The position numbers and the translations under genes were made by a program. A model generated the notes under the pieces. That model saw only the letters and a list, made by a program, of their open reading frames with translations, was not told the origin of the DNA and made no database searches. A stretch of DNA of 17,128 bases. It comes from an uncultured Rikenellaceae bacterium (lineage in GTDB: Bacteria; Bacteroidota; Bacteroidia; Bacteroidales; Rikenellaceae). The DNA is taken from positions 1 to 17,128 of the forward strand of contig CAJURV010000046.1 in assembly GCA_910588925.1 (NCBI GenBank). The letters are read 5' to 3'. This document shows positions 1-8,394 of this stretch, piece by piece (the stretch's first letter is position 1; every line of letters begins with the position of its first letter).

Positions 1-11
1 GAAATAACATC

Positions 12-67
12 TTCGGTAAATGAAAAAAAGTCCGGCTACATAGCCGGACTTTTTTTCATTTACCGAA
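12..67. terminator. Long perfect inverted repeat, probable bidirectional terminator
   Basis: Arms 12-37 and 42-67 are perfect 26-bp reverse complements around a 4-nt loop (ACAT). Each arm has a GC-rich core (AGTCCGGCT or its complement) next to seven A or seven T residues, so either transcript would form a strong hairpin followed by a U tract. It begins 22 nt past the stop of the thioredoxin-like gene and would end that minus-strand unit; it could also serve a convergent gene left of the window. Pairing continues about 11 bp outside the A/T tracts, more than a minimal terminator needs. Confidence 0.8.
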
Positions 68-89
68 ACGGATCGAATATTCAAACGGT

Positions 90-656
90 TCAGTCCTCCG
101 CTTCTAAGAACGTTTTCAGAAATTCGGAATGCGGCACGTCGAACAACATGAACCTATTACGCTTTCCGTTGCCTTTCAGTAACACTATATCACCAAAATC
201 GGGCAACCCTGCAAAAAGCGAAGAATCTACCGAGGTATTCTTAAAACCTACGATGTTCAACTGCTCGGAGAGATGTTTGTTATCGGCATCGAAGACTATA
301 TGCACTCTGTTTCTGTCTGTCTTCATATTGTCGAGCATAATGCACAACGAGCTGAGACACGAGCCGCATCCCGAAGAGGGGAACATCACGATATAATGAT
401 CGGCAGTGTCACGGCATAGGGAATGTCCTGCCGCGAATCGTCCGTAAAGCCCGTCCGGGTCTGCGGCTTCATGCAGGGACATATTCCGCCGCACATAGTC
501 TTTCAGATTATTCTTGGAGTTCTGCTCTTTCAACACCATTGCAGCCGTATCTATCAGCTTGTCGTGAAGTGATACGTTCTCGTGAGCCAGCCATGCTACA
601 AACCCGCACAGCGCCACAACGGCTACGGCTATTATAGTGAATACTAGGTTTTTCAT
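90..656 (-). CDS. Membrane-anchored thioredoxin-like CxxC protein
   Basis: 188 aa. One N-terminal hydrophobic segment (about residues 4-24) has no lipobox, so the protein is probably anchored in the inner membrane with the rest in the periplasm. A strand-like stretch (HYIVMFPSS, 88-96) runs directly into C97-G-S-C100, the position and form of a thioredoxin-fold active site; C105 follows five residues later. A second strand (VHIVFDAD, about 118-125) and a C-terminal strand-helix fit a small, degenerate thioredoxin/TlpA-like fold. The usual Trp before the first Cys is absent (Ser-Gly instead) and I see no clear cis-Pro loop. It starts 2 nt after the stop of the beta-propeller lipoprotein gene, so the two are co-transcribed. 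The likely role is thiol-disulfide exchange or redox sensing for an envelope partner. The CxxC plus C105 could instead bind metal. Family assignment is moderate; substrate unknown. Confidence 0.6.
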   Translation of the reverse strand: MKNLVFTIIAVAVVALCGFVAWLAHENVSLHDKLIDTAAMVLKEQNSKNNLKDYVRRNMSLHEAADPDGLYGRFAAGHSLCRDTADHYIVMFPSSGCGSCLSSLCIMLDNMKTDRNRVHIVFDADNKHLSEQLNIVGFKNTSVDSSLFAGLPDFGDIVLLKGNGKRNRFMLFDVPHSEFLKTFLEAED

Positions 657-658
657 TC

Positions 659-1801
659 CTAAAGATCGAATTTAACCTTAACCAATAAGGGATTGTCGTT
701 CGGCGCAATCCCCTGACGCTCGTATTCGGACACTATCCGGCAACTCAACGGGTCGAGCTCTTCCTTCGTTTTTTCCATATAAGACGTAAGATACTCTATA
801 TACGCGTAAAACCCGTCATCATCCGACGACAATATGCGGCTAACGCCAGCCACATCCGTCCAGCGTATGCCAGACCTGGTATCGAGATCATAGACGAAAT
901 GCACCGCATTGGCCTCGGGGCCTATGGCTGTGAAGAACAACTGATCGTCTGTGTCTTGCACATACAAGATCCCTTTATAATACTTGGAGGACATGAAGCG
1001 CCTCAAGTCGAACCGTCCTGCGTTGTAGATATACCCGTCGGGTACCTGCAAGTCGCCGAAATCGAAATCGTACAGAGGAGCAGGCTTGCCGTTCTCTATC
1101 TTATAGAGCACCCACTCGCCGTTTAACGGACGCAAGAACCAATTGCCGTCATGGCTCTGGGAAGACAACGACACGAGGGTTATGGTATAGTCCTTTGCCG
1201 GTATCATACTGTCTATAGGGCCCTTACCCTCACTATCGAACTTATACAGAACCTCCTTGTAGCTTGCCTCATCGGCCATCATCGGCACCGGCACAAGCAT
1301 CAGGAAGCCGCCGTTTTCTGACGGGAATACGCCATCGTACTCGTTTAAAGGGAGGTCTACCCTTTTAATGAAATCGCAACTCTCCGCATCGTAAACGTTT
1401 ACACCGGACCTATCCTGCACCAATACCGACTTCATGTCTTCCGAAAAAGCTATGTCGCCGGGGTTTGCATACTCACCGGGACCCCGTCCTATGCGGCCTA
1501 CCATGCCGAGGTATTCGCCGTCGGGAGCGAATCGACGTATATCGCCACTACCGAGAATTATAAAGTTACCTTTCCTGTCCCGAATGATTTTGGAGGGGTC
1601 GCCGAGATGGAAAGTGGAGTCTTCTTTCAGAAAGATAAATTCGACGGACTCTACGTACTTGGAGAGGTCGTCCGTCTCTACTGTCTGTTCCAACGGCCTG
1701 AGAATCGAATCGTCGCTCTGTTTGCCGACGCCGGAGCAACCCTGCGACACTACGGCAACTGAAAGCATCAAAGCAAAAGCGTATTTTAGGTTCATATTCA
1801 T
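659..1801 (-). CDS. 6-bladed beta-propeller lipoprotein
   Basis: 380 aa. The N-terminus is a type II signal peptide with a probable lipidated Cys at residue 22 (VVSQGC; a loose lipobox, common in Bacteroidota), giving an envelope lipoprotein. IGRGPGEY at 104-111 is the hallmark loop of the Bacteroidota 6-bladed beta-propeller family (PF17170/DUF5128-like). Repeated short strands with Asp-Gly turns (RKGNF, PDGEYLG, SEDMKSVLVQD and others) fit propeller blades. Such proteins are thought to be binding scaffolds; no ligand can be read here. The start at 1801 is chosen because it opens the signal peptide; an ATG two codons inside (1795) would serve equally. It is the first gene of a pair with the CxxC protein (2-nt spacing) and lies 329 bp after the RND operon on the same strand. 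Confidence 0.75.
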   Translation of the reverse strand: MNMNLKYAFALMLSVAVVSQGCSGVGKQSDDSILRPLEQTVETDDLSKYVESVEFIFLKEDSTFHLGDPSKIIRDRKGNFIILGSGDIRRFAPDGEYLGMVGRIGRGPGEYANPGDIAFSEDMKSVLVQDRSGVNVYDAESCDFIKRVDLPLNEYDGVFPSENGGFLMLVPVPMMADEASYKEVLYKFDSEGKGPIDSMIPAKDYTITLVSLSSQSHDGNWFLRPLNGEWVLYKIENGKPAPLYDFDFGDLQVPDGYIYNAGRFDLRRFMSSKYYKGILYVQDTDDQLFFTAIGPEANAVHFVYDLDTRSGIRWTDVAGVSRILSSDDDGFYAYIEYLTSYMEKTKEELDPLSCRIVSEYERQGIAPNDNPLLVKVKFDL

Positions 1802-2130
1802 AAAGTATTTTCTGTTTAAAGTTAGCTAAAATAATTCGTTAAAGCAACAATTTCATCAAGCCGGAAGCAATGTAGTCTATTTATTGATGTCCGGTAAAAA
1901 CAGACCATATATGCAACATCCCAAACGGAACGGCCCCTGCTTCAAAATATGAGTTTATTATAATCTGTCATTCAATCTATTTTACTAAAGAACGGAGTCT
2001 GCATCGGACCGCAACGGGCATAAAGTCAACAGATGCGATGATGCGCCATAAACCAATAACGCTTTAGCTCACTGCATCTCTTGCAGACCTCCTCCGTCAT
2101 GGAATTTATACCCACCGCAATGTGCAGCAA
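1802..2130. other. Intergenic region, no gene seen
   Basis: A 329-bp AT-rich gap between the stop of the second RND permease and the start of the propeller lipoprotein, both on the minus strand. I see no credible coding frame and no strong hairpin with a U tract, so read-through from the efflux operon cannot be excluded. A weak minus-strand promoter candidate is TAACTTTA (plus-strand 1817-1824) with GTTG 20 bp upstream of it, only about 16 nt before the lipoprotein start; this match is poor. A 5-bp hairpin (CTGCA/TGCAG) near 2072-2086 is too short to call. Confidence 0.5.
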
Positions 2131-5100
2131 CTATAAACCGGCCTCGCTACGCGTATGTTTTGTCTTAAAGGGCATGAATATCGGAAGTATCGCCACCAAT
2201 GCTATCACAGAGAAGAGTATGCCGCCTATGGAGGCTACGGCGAAAGAGAACCAGAACACCTCGCCCGGACCGTCGGAAAGGAATGGTATAAGCCCCAGCA
2301 CCGTGGATACTATGGTAAGCATTATGGGGACAATCTTGTGGTTGAATGCCTTGAGATACAGTTTCATACCTTTGAGCCGGCCTCTATCCTCCCATTCGTT
2401 CTGTTCGTTTATTAGATATATGCCCGCATTTACCACCACGCCGCAGAGCAATACGAAAGCGGCAAGCCCGCCCTGGTCGAATCGGAAGCCGGTAAGGCCG
2501 AAAGAGAGGAACACCCCTATGAACGATACCGGTATCATGGTGATTATCACGAGCGGCTTCAGAAACGACTCGAAGATAATCGCACACATCACGTATATTA
2601 TCGCCACTACGAGCAACACGAGAAGAATCTGCCACATAGAGTCGTTGTCGTAACTGTTCCACGTCTTTTGGGCTGCCGTGAACCCTATTGGCAACACCTC
2701 TTTGTTCATGTAGTCCACCGCCTCTTCCATTACCTTCCGCGACATATCGAACGGGCCTACGAAATCGAAGCCCACGTTCAGTATGTAGGACTGGTTCTCT
2801 CTTACTATAGGTATGCCGGTATAGCGTTTGACTATGCGCCCCACAGACGACAGCCTCGTAGGGATGCCTCCCGCTTCCACCTGTTCGTTGGTTATGTGCC
2901 AGAGATCGAACCTCTCTATGTCTGACGATCTCAACCGCACGCTCTCCATGTGGCCGTTCATATATACCGGCGACAACGGCCTGTCGTATAGTCTGCTGCT
3001 TAGAACGTAGAAATAGTCCGACAGCCTCAACCCGAAAGCGGCAATGCGCTCTTTGTCGAACTCCATGACAAACTCGTTGCGTCCTCTCCTCCCGTAGGAG
3101 CTCTCTATCTGAAGACCCTGCACGCGTCTGTTGCCGTCAAGATACTCTATGAGGCGGTCGGCATAGGCCGTCAGCCTGTCGTAGTCGTATCCTGAGAGCG
3201 TTATCTTGTTCTGCCTGTAGTCGGAATATACGCTGTTATTGAAGTAGCTGTCGTCGAGCCCTGTCACACGCCATGTGGCGCCACCGAAGTCGGCGGCCAC
3301 CGATATGACCTCCTGTTTGAGCCTGTAAGGGACGGGGGTGTTCTCGAACTCACGTTTGAATGTCACCTCTATAGTGGCATCGTTGTAGCTGTTGACATTG
3401 GTGCGGAATATGTCGACCTCCTCACGCGATGCCAAAAAACGCTCCATCTGCTTGATAAGGTCGTTGAGCTGATGCACGGTACAACCCTCGGCCATTCCCG
3501 CCTGTATGTACAGAACGCTAGGCTCCGGCTCGCGGTAGTAGCTGTAGCCGTTGGTAGAGGCATTGAACAGCCTCAACGTACCGCCCAGCACCTTGTCTAT
3601 AACCTCACGACGCTCCAGAAAGAAATTGCTGCCTACGATCTTGTTATAGACCCCTGCCCATCCCGTCTCTATCTTATTCCTGCGCTCGTCGGATATGGAG
3701 TTGGGCAACATGAAAGTGGGAATACCGAACCCCAATATCACAGCCGTAAGCACCAGCCACCTACGCCTACGCCCCCAAGCTATGAAGCGCGCATATCCGG
3801 CATTACACCTTACCGTGCGCCTCAACCTCTTCATCGACCTTACAGTCATACCCTTAGCTAAAGGCAACTTGTCGAGCAACGCGGGAATGAAGAGCAACGC
3901 CACCGCCAACGACATGCTGAGGTTTATTATCATCACAAGCGCGAAGTCCTCCATGTTCATCCTCTGTTGCTCCGGTATGAGCCATATAACGCTCAGCGCG
4001 CCTACAGTAGTAAGCAACGCTCCGAGTATCGACGTGAATACCTTGCGGTTACGATAGTAGGTGTAGTGGTCGATCATTATTATCGACGTGTCTATCATCA
4101 TTCCCAAAGAGACCGATATGCCGGCAAGGGTGTAGATGTGTATGTCTATGTCGAGCAGATTGTATATCACCACCGACGATAGCAGATTGACCGTCAGTGT
4201 GATGAATATTATGAGCAGATAGTGCAGATTGCGGCTTGTCAGCCACACGAAGAGCATCAGCACCGCCACGCACAGAAGCGTCCGCAACATTATCTTGTCG
4301 AGCTCCTCCGACACATACTCCGAAGAGTCGGTAGTGAGCTGCGCCGTTATCTCGGGCGGAAAGCTGCGAGAAAGCTCAGCCATAGTTCTGCGCACCCGAG
4401 ACGCCGTTTCGAGCAGGTTCGATCCGTCGGCCACGGTTATATTGAGCGTAATGGTATTCAAACCGTTGATACGGAAGTAGCCTTGAGGACGCGCCTCACC
4501 GTACCTCACCTTCACGAAGTCGCCCATGTGCAGTATGCGTCCATCCTTGTTGACGACGGGGATGTTCATGAAATCGGGTTCCTTGGTATTGCGCAACTTG
4601 AGCGTCACCATATGGCGGCCCTTCTCGTCTTCGATGCTGACGGAGCCTATTATGTCGTCGCTGAAATAGGCATTGAAGGCTTCTGCCAACAAGTTGGCGT
4701 CTATACCCGCGCTATAGAGAGCGTCCGAATCGAACGACACCACCCACTCGAAAGGGGTCATGCCGTTGAGTGTCACACCGCTCACCCCCTCTATGCGCGA
4801 CAGTGGCACAATCAGATTGTTGCGGCAATACTCCTCTATCAGCTTGGACGGAATGTCGGCCTTGAGCGTGTACGACATGCTGTTACGCGAAGCGCCGCCC
4901 GACGTAGAGAGCGAGATATACGGGTAGCTCACCTCCTGCGGCAGCTTGGAATACAGGTTGCGTATCTGCGAGGCCACCTCGAACCGTGCCACCGCCATAT
5001 CGGTGTGCTTGTCGAAATCGAGAGTCACGCTACCGCTACCCTTGTCTGTGTAGGATACTATTTTCGACACCCCGTTTATGGTGGATAGGGCCCCCTCTAT

Positions 5101-5286
5101 CTTCGACGACACCTCCCTTTCGATAATGCGGGCAGAGGCATCGGGCCATGAGAAATTGACACTGATAGACCGCCCCCCCTTGGCAGGCGTGTAGCTGACA
5201 CTCAGCAGAGGAAGCGTAACCAGCCCTATCATGGCCATTACAACCATGACAAGCAACACGGAGAAAGAGGATATACGTGGCCTCAT
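2131..5286 (-). CDS. RND efflux permease, second subunit (HAE1/AcrB-like, divergent)
   Basis: 1051 aa, the usual RND length. Inner-membrane proton-driven transporter with the duplicated RND layout: TM1 (about 9-29), a large periplasmic porter/docking domain, TM2-6, a second periplasmic domain, and TM8-12 near the C-terminus. The TM4 motif is GMMIDTS (D399-T400), where AcrB has two Asp (407/408), so only the first is kept. In TM10 the position of AcrB K940 is N953 (GVVVNAG). In TM11 the AcrB R971/T978 positions are K984 and T991. These equivalences are by eye. It overlaps the upstream permease gene by 4 nt (ATGA), so translation is coupled and a mixed trimer or paired pump, as in MdtB/MdtC, is plausible. 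It is the more divergent of the two permeases. RND membership is secure; substrate is not known. Confidence 0.9.
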   Translation of the reverse strand: MRPRISSFSVLLVMVVMAMIGLVTLPLLSVSYTPAKGGRSISVNFSWPDASARIIEREVSSKIEGALSTINGVSKIVSYTDKGSGSVTLDFDKHTDMAVARFEVASQIRNLYSKLPQEVSYPYISLSTSGGASRNSMSYTLKADIPSKLIEEYCRNNLIVPLSRIEGVSGVTLNGMTPFEWVVSFDSDALYSAGIDANLLAEAFNAYFSDDIIGSVSIEDEKGRHMVTLKLRNTKEPDFMNIPVVNKDGRILHMGDFVKVRYGEARPQGYFRINGLNTITLNITVADGSNLLETASRVRRTMAELSRSFPPEITAQLTTDSSEYVSEELDKIMLRTLLCVAVLMLFVWLTSRNLHYLLIIFITLTVNLLSSVVIYNLLDIDIHIYTLAGISVSLGMMIDTSIIMIDHYTYYRNRKVFTSILGALLTTVGALSVIWLIPEQQRMNMEDFALVMIINLSMSLAVALLFIPALLDKLPLAKGMTVRSMKRLRRTVRCNAGYARFIAWGRRRRWLVLTAVILGFGIPTFMLPNSISDERRNKIETGWAGVYNKIVGSNFFLERREVIDKVLGGTLRLFNASTNGYSYYREPEPSVLYIQAGMAEGCTVHQLNDLIKQMERFLASREEVDIFRTNVNSYNDATIEVTFKREFENTPVPYRLKQEVISVAADFGGATWRVTGLDDSYFNNSVYSDYRQNKITLSGYDYDRLTAYADRLIEYLDGNRRVQGLQIESSYGRRGRNEFVMEFDKERIAAFGLRLSDYFYVLSSRLYDRPLSPVYMNGHMESVRLRSSDIERFDLWHITNEQVEAGGIPTRLSSVGRIVKRYTGIPIVRENQSYILNVGFDFVGPFDMSRKVMEEAVDYMNKEVLPIGFTAAQKTWNSYDNDSMWQILLVLLVVAIIYVMCAIIFESFLKPLVIITMIPVSFIGVFLSFGLTGFRFDQGGLAAFVLLCGVVVNAGIYLINEQNEWEDRGRLKGMKLYLKAFNHKIVPIMLTIVSTVLGLIPFLSDGPGEVFWFSFAVASIGGILFSVIALVAILPIFMPFKTKHTRSEAGL

Positions 5287-8200
5287 CGCTTACGGGGCTT
5301 ATATATTTCGTAATAGACAATGGGGACGAAATAGACGCTCACCATAGTGCCTATTATCATGCCCCCTATTATCACCAGCGACACGGGATACTGCAAATCG
5401 TCGCCCATGTTGCCTCGGCTCAGGAACGGAGCCATAGCCAGTATTGTCGTAAGCGACGTCATGACTATGGCCTTTAGACGTCTGCCTCCGGCCTCTACTA
5501 TGGCCTCTTTAAGCTCCATACCCTGCTTGCGCAGGCCGTTGATGGTGTCCACCTTAAGGATGGAGTCGTTGATGACGATGCCGCATACCACCACAAGACC
5601 TATCATAGACATAAGGTTGAGCGTCTGGCCGAAGATCCATAATACCAGAAGCGACCCGAACAGGTCTATCACTATCTCCGACATTATTATCAGCGGCTGC
5701 ACCAGCGACTCGAACTGCGCCGATATGATAAAATAGAGCAACAGCAACGACACCACCAGCACCATTATCATCTGCCTTATCATCTCTCTGTTACTGAAAT
5801 AGGAGCCGCTGAAAGATACCTCGAAATCTGGAGTCCGGTCAATCACCTGACGTACCGTCTCGATGACCTGCGGCACCATGTCGGAATCTATCTCCATATC
5901 GAGGGGATAGAAGTTGCCCTCTGCACCGGATACTATGGTTTTAAGATCGGCATCCGTAGTCTGCATCATGAAGGTACCGACCGGTATCTCGGCAGGTCTG
6001 TCGTCCTTGCCTGTAGTCTGCTCGCCTATGCGGGCGCGTATGAACGTGCCGGTCATTATCTTCTCCATGTCTCGGGTATCGGTGCCGAGTACCACGGGCA
6101 GACTCTCGGCTCCGCTAGTCACCGTATATATTCTATTCTCGTTAAGCGCATTGCGAAGCACCGATACGAGGTCGGAGTATGTCACCCCGTAGAGGGCCAT
6201 AATCTCCGGACGTGCCACATAGAGTATATTCTCCAGAACCGGCACCGGAGACAGGTTGACGCCCGGAAGCCTCCTCCCTATCTCTGAAACTATCTCCTGC
6301 ACTCTCCTCGGGTCGGATATCTCCCCCGCCGTAGAGCGTATGCGGGCAGTAAGTGTAGCCTCGCGGTCGGCGAATATCATGTCGAATATGTTGCCCGAAA
6401 CGGAAAACGAGTACGAAGCCTCGGGATAGTTACGATTCATGTAGGAACTTATTGTCCCCTGCACCCTCTCTACGTCGGATGAGTTGCGGCACTTGATATA
6501 GACCGTAGCCTCCGACACAGAGCTTTGTTCGGAGTGCGACAACACGAACTGCTGCACCCCGGCCATAACCGTGATCTGCTCTACAGCCTCCCCGGCATCC
6601 TGGGCTATAAGCTCCGAGCGGCGGCCGTTCTCCTCTGCGGATATACGGCTGTTCCAGTCTATCTTGACGAGCATGTCGCTATAGGTCATGGCCGGTAGCT
6701 TCTCTTTGTCTATAGCAACGAACATAACCACTATTCCCGCTATAGATACGGCCAATGTGCTCCACACCACGGCGCGGTGGCGGAAAAGCCACTCCAGACC
6801 GCGGTCGTAGACAGCTATGACGCGTCCGAAATCGAACCTTTCGAGCAGCCGGCTCGGGGCGAACCTCTCCTGTCTGCGATAGAGCCAATGGTAGTAGACG
6901 GGTATGACGGTGATGGTGACTATGTATGCAGAAAAGAGGGTGATGGTGACGGCCATAGCCTGATCGTAGAACATTGCCCCCGCTATGCCGCTGATGAAGA
7001 TGAGCGGTATGAATACGGCGCATGTAGTAAGTATGGAGCTCAACATGGGGGCGAGCACCTCTTGCGTGCCGTTCACCACCGCACGCCGCAACGTCTCTCC
7101 CCTCTGCCACTGGGCCGTTATGTTGTCGATGACTATAATGGAGTTGTCGACCATCATGCCTATGCCCAACACCAGCCCCGACAGCGAGATGATATTGATG
7201 GTAAGCCCCACACAGTAGAACACCAGCAATGAGAGTATCAACGCCGCAGGTATGGTGAAGCTAACCAACAAGGGCGACTTCCAGTCCTGCATGAACATGA
7301 ATATGACAATGCAGGCCAGAATGGCGCCTATTATTATGTTGTTCTCGAGGTTTGATATGGAGTAGTCCAAAAGCTCCGTCTGGTCGCGGGTTACAGTGAA
7401 TATTATCTCGGGATAGTCGGCGGCGAAATGGGCCATCAGCTCGTCTAACCCCTCTTTCAAGTCGTCCATTCGGACGTCGGACTGCTTTATGACGGCCATA
7501 GTGACGGCGCTCCTGCCGTCGGAGCTCACCATGCCCTGTCTCTTGCGCGGATGCTCTATTACTTCAGCTATGTCTCCGAGCTTGAATATGCGACCCTCCA
7601 CATTGAGGTAGAGCTGCCTTATATCGTCTATGGTGGCGGACTCCGAACGGAACCTTACGTTGTATTGATACTCTCCGTCGCGTATGGTCAGGTTGCCAAG
7701 CTCGACATCGGCCTTGGCGAGCGCTGTCTCTATATCGTCCACGGTAAGGCCCGCCTGACGCATGAGCGACTCGTCGGGCATAACCAATATCTCCGACTCC
7801 ACAGTGCCGCTTATATCGACCATAGCCACCTCTTCGAGCTGCTCTATGCGCCCCGCTATGACGTTACGGGCGAAATAGCTAAGGTCTGAAAACCGCTCCG
7901 ATACGGGATACAGCTCCGGATCGGCTGCATTGGCTACGCCTCCGTCGTCGCCGCTTAGCGACATGTTGATATAGAACGACGGTATGTCCGTGGCACTCGC
8001 TTTCACAGCCTTGGGACGCTCCGTATCTTTGGGCAGCAACGACATGGAACGGTCGATCTTTTCATTGACCTCTATAAAGGTGTAGTCTATGTCTATCCCC
8101 TGTTCGAAAGTCAGTTTTATGACACCCACCCCCTCTCTCGTCTGACTGCGCATGTCGACAAGACCGGGTATCTGTATCAGCTCCTGCCTCAACGGTCTTA

Positions 8201-8384
8201 TCACAGTCTCGTCGAGCTCGCGGGCCGCAGTGCCCTCCGAGCCGACCTGCACAGTCACGAACGGTGCGTCGACGTCGGGCACCAGCCCCACCGGTAGCAT
8301 TCTGCCGCCAACCAAGCCGAGTATCACCACCACCAAAAGGACCATGGTTACGGCTATGGGTCTCGAAATCAATCTGTCTAACAT
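5283..8384 (-). CDS. RND efflux permease, first subunit (HAE1/AcrB-like)
   Basis: 1033 aa, full length for the family. The N-terminus (SRPIAVTMV, then LPVGLVPDVDAPFVTVQV) is the classic RND TM1 and entry to the first porter domain. TM4 carries GMMVDNSIIVIDN with D413-N414 at the AcrB D407/D408 positions; Asp-Asn here is common among HAE1-like permeases. N939 (GIVINDSIL) sits where AcrB has K940, and R969 and T976 match R971 and T978 in TM11, so a workable proton relay is present. It lies 10 nt after the adaptor gene, and its stop overlaps the start of the second permease. It should work in the inner membrane with the adaptor and the TolC-like protein encoded just upstream. Drug, lipid or glycan substrates are all possible. 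Confidence 0.92.
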   Translation of the reverse strand: MLDRLISRPIAVTMVLLVVVILGLVGGRMLPVGLVPDVDAPFVTVQVGSEGTAARELDETVIRPLRQELIQIPGLVDMRSQTREGVGVIKLTFEQGIDIDYTFIEVNEKIDRSMSLLPKDTERPKAVKASATDIPSFYINMSLSGDDGGVANAADPELYPVSERFSDLSYFARNVIAGRIEQLEEVAMVDISGTVESEILVMPDESLMRQAGLTVDDIETALAKADVELGNLTIRDGEYQYNVRFRSESATIDDIRQLYLNVEGRIFKLGDIAEVIEHPRKRQGMVSSDGRSAVTMAVIKQSDVRMDDLKEGLDELMAHFAADYPEIIFTVTRDQTELLDYSISNLENNIIIGAILACIVIFMFMQDWKSPLLVSFTIPAALILSLLVFYCVGLTINIISLSGLVLGIGMMVDNSIIVIDNITAQWQRGETLRRAVVNGTQEVLAPMLSSILTTCAVFIPLIFISGIAGAMFYDQAMAVTITLFSAYIVTITVIPVYYHWLYRRQERFAPSRLLERFDFGRVIAVYDRGLEWLFRHRAVVWSTLAVSIAGIVVMFVAIDKEKLPAMTYSDMLVKIDWNSRISAEENGRRSELIAQDAGEAVEQITVMAGVQQFVLSHSEQSSVSEATVYIKCRNSSDVERVQGTISSYMNRNYPEASYSFSVSGNIFDMIFADREATLTARIRSTAGEISDPRRVQEIVSEIGRRLPGVNLSPVPVLENILYVARPEIMALYGVTYSDLVSVLRNALNENRIYTVTSGAESLPVVLGTDTRDMEKIMTGTFIRARIGEQTTGKDDRPAEIPVGTFMMQTTDADLKTIVSGAEGNFYPLDMEIDSDMVPQVIETVRQVIDRTPDFEVSFSGSYFSNREMIRQMIMVLVVSLLLLYFIISAQFESLVQPLIIMSEIVIDLFGSLLVLWIFGQTLNLMSMIGLVVVCGIVINDSILKVDTINGLRKQGMELKEAIVEAGGRRLKAIVMTSLTTILAMAPFLSRGNMGDDLQYPVSLVIIGGMIIGTMVSVYFVPIVYYEIYKPRKR

Positions 8385-8394
8385 AACAGGTCCT

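Noticed and set aside
4222..5088. Plus-strand open frame of 288 codons
   Set aside because: It is wholly antisense to the second RND permease with the same shadow composition (His/Arg/Tyr-rich), and no recognisable fold.
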